Shown: positions 61,958 through 64,000 of the stretch, piece by piece
How the letters are laid out: each line of letters starts with the position of its first letter
Position numbering within the stretch: position 1 is the stretch's first letter
Source of the DNA: Streptomyces platensis
GTDB lineage: Bacteria; Actinomycetota; Actinomycetes; Streptomycetales; Streptomycetaceae
Assembly (NCBI RefSeq): GCF_008704855.1
Contig: NZ_CP023691.1
Coordinates: forward strand, 5,146,001 to 5,210,000
DNA length: 64,000 bases
Direction of reading: 5' to 3'
The notes under the pieces: generated by a model
What the model was told of the DNA's origin: nothing
Database searches by the model: none
The model's input: the letters and a program-made list of their open reading frames with translations, nothing else
Position numbers and translations under genes: made by a program

Positions 61958-63241
61958 ATGGCTGTGCAAGTCACCGAAAACACCCCCACCGTCGCTCTGG
62001 GCCCCGCCGCAGCACTGTCCTGCCGCGAGTGCGGACAGCGTTTCGCGCTCGGCCCGATCTTCGCGTGCCAGGAATGTTTCGGGCCGCTCGAAGTCGCCTA
62101 CGACCTGCCGAGCGGCGACCCCGAGGGCCTGCGGAAGCAGATCGAGGCCGGCCCGGACAACATCTGGCGCTACGCCCCGCTGCTGCCCGTCCCCACCGAC
62201 GTGGCCGACAAGCCCAATCTCAACCCGGGCTTCACCAAGCTCGTGAAGGCCGACAATCTCGCCCGTGAGCTGGGCGTCACCGGCGGTCTGTACGTCAAGG
62301 ACGACTCCGGCAACCCGACGCACTCCTTCAAGGACCGCGTCGTGGCGATCGCCGTCGAGGCCGCCCGCGCCTTCGGCTTCACCACCCTGTCCTGCTCCTC
62401 CACCGGCAACCTCGCCGGTGCGGTCGGCGCCGCGGCGCGCCGCGCCGGATTCGAGTCCTGCGTGTTCATCCCGCACGACCTGGAGGCCGGCAAGGTCGTG
62501 ATGGCCGCGGTCTACGGCGGTGACCTGGTCGGCATCGAGGGCAACTACGACGACGTCAACCGCTTCTGCTCGGAGCTCATCGGCGACCCGCTGGGCGAGG
62601 GCTGGGGCTTCGTCAACGTCAATCTGCGGCCGTACTACGGCGAGGGTTCCAAGACGCTCGCGTACGAGATCTGCGAGCAGCTGGGCTGGCAGCTCCCGGA
62701 CCAGATCGTCATCCCGATCGCGTCCGGCTCGCAGCTCACGAAGATCGACAAGGGGCTCAAGGAGCTGATCGCCCTCGGCCTGGTCGAGGACAAGCCGTAC
62801 AAGATCTTCGGTGCCCAGGCGGAGGGCTGCTCGCCGGTGTCCACGGCCTTCAAGGCCGGCCACGATGTCGTCCGCCCGCAGAAGCCGGACACCATCGCCA
62901 AGTCGCTGGCGATCGGCAACCCCGCCGACGGGCCGTATGTGCTCGACATCGCGCGCCGTACGGGCGGTGCCGTGGAGGACGTCAACGACGCGCAGATCGT
63001 GGACGCGATCAAGCTGCTGGCCAGGACGGAAGGCATCTTCGCGGAGACCGCGGGCGGCGTGACCGTCGGCGTGACCAAGAAGCTGATCGAGGAGGGCGTC
63101 CTCGACCCGTCCCTGACCACCGTCGTACTGAACACGGGTGACGGCCTCAAGACACTCGACGCGGTCGCCCCCACCTCCGGGCCCACGGCGACGATCCGTC
63201 CGAACCTGGACGCGTTCCGCGCGGCCGGCCTGGCCCGCTGA
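61958..63241 (+). CDS. thrC: Threonine synthase
   Basis: 427 residues from ATG 61958; the frame is open to 61910 but that part is the riboswitch tail. A four-Cys zinc ribbon (Cys22, Cys25, Cys37, Cys40) precedes the PLP fold. The PLP lysine is Lys125 in NPTHSFKDRVVAIAVEAARA. Phosphate-binding and glycine loops are SCSSTGNLAGAVGAAARRAG and VIPIASGSQLTKIDKGLKEL. It converts O-phosphohomoserine to threonine at the methionine/threonine branch point. The gene is preceded by a SAM riboswitch and followed 83 bp later by a MoaD/ThiS-like gene. Confidence 0.94.
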   Translation: MAVQVTENTPTVALGPAAALSCRECGQRFALGPIFACQECFGPLEVAYDLPSGDPEGLRKQIEAGPDNIWRYAPLLPVPTDVADKPNLNPGFTKLVKADNLARELGVTGGLYVKDDSGNPTHSFKDRVVAIAVEAARAFGFTTLSCSSTGNLAGAVGAAARRAGFESCVFIPHDLEAGKVVMAAVYGGDLVGIEGNYDDVNRFCSELIGDPLGEGWGFVNVNLRPYYGEGSKTLAYEICEQLGWQLPDQIVIPIASGSQLTKIDKGLKELIALGLVEDKPYKIFGAQAEGCSPVSTAFKAGHDVVRPQKPDTIAKSLAIGNPADGPYVLDIARRTGGAVEDVNDAQIVDAIKLLARTEGIFAETAGGVTVGVTKKLIEEGVLDPSLTTVVLNTGDGLKTLDAVAPTSGPTATIRPNLDAFRAAGLAR

Positions 63242-63324
63242 GGCCGCCGGCCCGTCCGGCATCCGGCGGACGTGGCCGCGCCCAGCCCCCGAACTCGTAC
63301 TCCGTACCCCTGGAAGGCAGAACC

Positions 63325-63603
63325 ATGAGCGTCAAGGTCCGCATCCCCACCATCCTCCGCACGTACACCGGTGGCCAGGCCGAGGTCCCCGCCGAGGGCG
63401 CGACCCTCTCCGAGGTGATCGCCGACCTGGAGCAGAACCACCAGGGCATCGCGGCCCGTGTGCTGGACGACGCCGGCAAGCTGCGCCGCTTCGTGAACGT
63501 GTACGTCAACGATGACGATGTGCGCTTCGAGCAGGGCCTGGAGACGCCCACCCCGGACGGTGCGGGCATCTCGATCATCCCGGCGGTGGCCGGCGGCTGC
63601 TGA
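63325..63603 (+). CDS. MoaD/ThiS-family sulfur-carrier protein ending in Gly-Gly-Cys
   Basis: 92 residues with a beta-grasp ubiquitin-like fold (VKVRIPTILRTYTGGQAEVP, LRRFVNVYVNDDDVRFEQGL, GAGISIIPAVAGGC). Sulfur carriers need a C-terminal Gly-Gly for adenylation. Here a Cys follows the Gly-Gly, so a protease (Mec/QbsD-like JAMM type) would have to remove it, as known for QbsE. The place next to thrC and the resemblance to mycobacterial CysO suggest a carrier for cysteine or thio-metabolite synthesis; MoaD proper is less likely. GGAAGGCAGAACC precedes the ATG. Confidence 0.86.
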   Translation: MSVKVRIPTILRTYTGGQAEVPAEGATLSEVIADLEQNHQGIAARVLDDAGKLRRFVNVYVNDDDVRFEQGLETPTPDGAGISIIPAVAGGC

Positions 63604-63631
63604 TTTGCGCCAACTCTTCTCCTGCATGACC

Positions 63632-63671
63632 GGAATTGCCCCGTCCGCCAGAAAGCGGACGGGGCAATTCC
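63632..63671 (+). terminator. Terminator of the thrC-carrier operon
   Basis: GGAATTGCCCCGTCCGC (63632-63648) pairs perfectly with GCGGACGGGGCAATTCC (63655-63671) around a CAGAAA loop. Confidence 0.92.
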
Positions 63672-64000
63672 ATGTTGTGAAAGGAGATACCATTGGGGTG
63701 ATCCCCCTCCGGATATCACCGTGCGCGTGCCGAACGCATATGTGTTCGCGATCAGTTGTGGCCAAAGTGTGGGCGGTATTTGTCGCCTAGGTGCCCTATG
63801 CCCGGCCCGACTTGCCCTGGAGAACTGGGATTTCGCCGCATATAGCCGATTCTCCGGCGCCGGAATTCTCGTCCGATTGACCTGTTGCTCTGGGCATCTG
63901 TGCAGATACATTCAGCGGCGGTCGACGCGTTCCGGCGCACACCCCACGGGCCTTTCGCGGGGTGAGGTCTGACCCGGGTCCGCGGAGTGCGGTCCTGCGC
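63672..64000. other. Right-end non-coding region
   Basis: No gene is visible to the window edge. Composition is less G+C-rich. A GGTGAT/ATCACC pairing lies at about 63697-63720. In S. coelicolor a cold-shock protein gene follows here, from memory, so this may be its long promoter and leader. Confidence 0.45.

Overview
The window is about 64 kb of very G+C-rich DNA with codons ending mostly in G or C, frequent GTG starts and dense coding. Gene content and order match a Streptomyces chromosome core. Markers are mycothiol synthesis (mshA), phoU divergent from phoRP, carD-ispD-ispF-cysS-rlmB, the sugar-ABC ATPase msiK, the diguanylate cyclase cdgB, nagKA, otsA/otsB, and thrC behind a SAM riboswitch. 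From memory the order follows S. coelicolor roughly SCO4143-SCO4294, with insertions and losses; no database was consulted.

Layout. 0-6.6 kb: a partial CHAD protein, a NUDIX hydrolase, an HTH-TPR regulator with a divergent small gene, a divergent aldo-keto reductase/regulator pair, and a fold-back mobile repeat that supplies the stop codon of a methyltransferase. 6.8-12 kb: mshA, a YbjN protein, an MFS transporter, gpmA, a nickel-binding-type protein and an eight-cysteine peptide. 12-15.3 kb: phosphate control (phoU, two PHO-box-like modules, phoR, phoP). 15.3-25.4 kb: a lipoprotein, carD, isoprenoid genes, cysS, rlmB, a DoxX-like membrane protein, a sugar nucleotidyltransferase and a small secreted protein. 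25.7-27.1 kb: msiK and tRNA-Thr(TGT).

From 27 to 45 kb the content is more accessory. It holds a methyltransferase and a SpoIIE-type phosphatase, a two-component system, a four-gene cytochrome P450 operon (membrane protein, P450, 3Fe-4S ferredoxin, ferredoxin reductase), an M24 peptidase, and a quinone oxidoreductase behind a clear SoxR-type box. Next come a cobalamin-type radical SAM enzyme with a LysE-family exporter, and a 64-residue membrane peptide divergent from an HTH protein with nine near-identical 42-residue TPR units. The stretch ends in an integrase-like pseudogene split by a 422-bp derivative of an IS701-family element, with a 4-bp target duplication and frame preserved across the insertion.

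45-64 kb is again core-like: a pentapeptide-repeat protein, an orphan LuxR-type regulator, a 3' remnant of map, terD, arfB, a flavin reductase, cdgB with a BldD-like box, a membrane-anchored carbohydrate-binding protein, and a PfkB kinase. nagK-nagA lie divergent from a sugar-binding lipoprotein across two DasR-like sites. Then come otsB facing otsA, gpgS, and the riboswitch-thrC-MoaD/ThiS-like pair.

The genes fall into themes. Phosphate sensing is phoURP, and amino-sugar and sugar uptake is the lipoprotein, nagKA and msiK. Trehalose and glucosylglycerate synthesis is otsAB and gpgS, redox defence is mshA and the SoxR-target reductase, and signalling is cdgB, the SpoIIE phosphatase and three response regulators. 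The least explained parts are the radical SAM/exporter pair, the TPR/membrane-peptide pair and the two small mobile elements.
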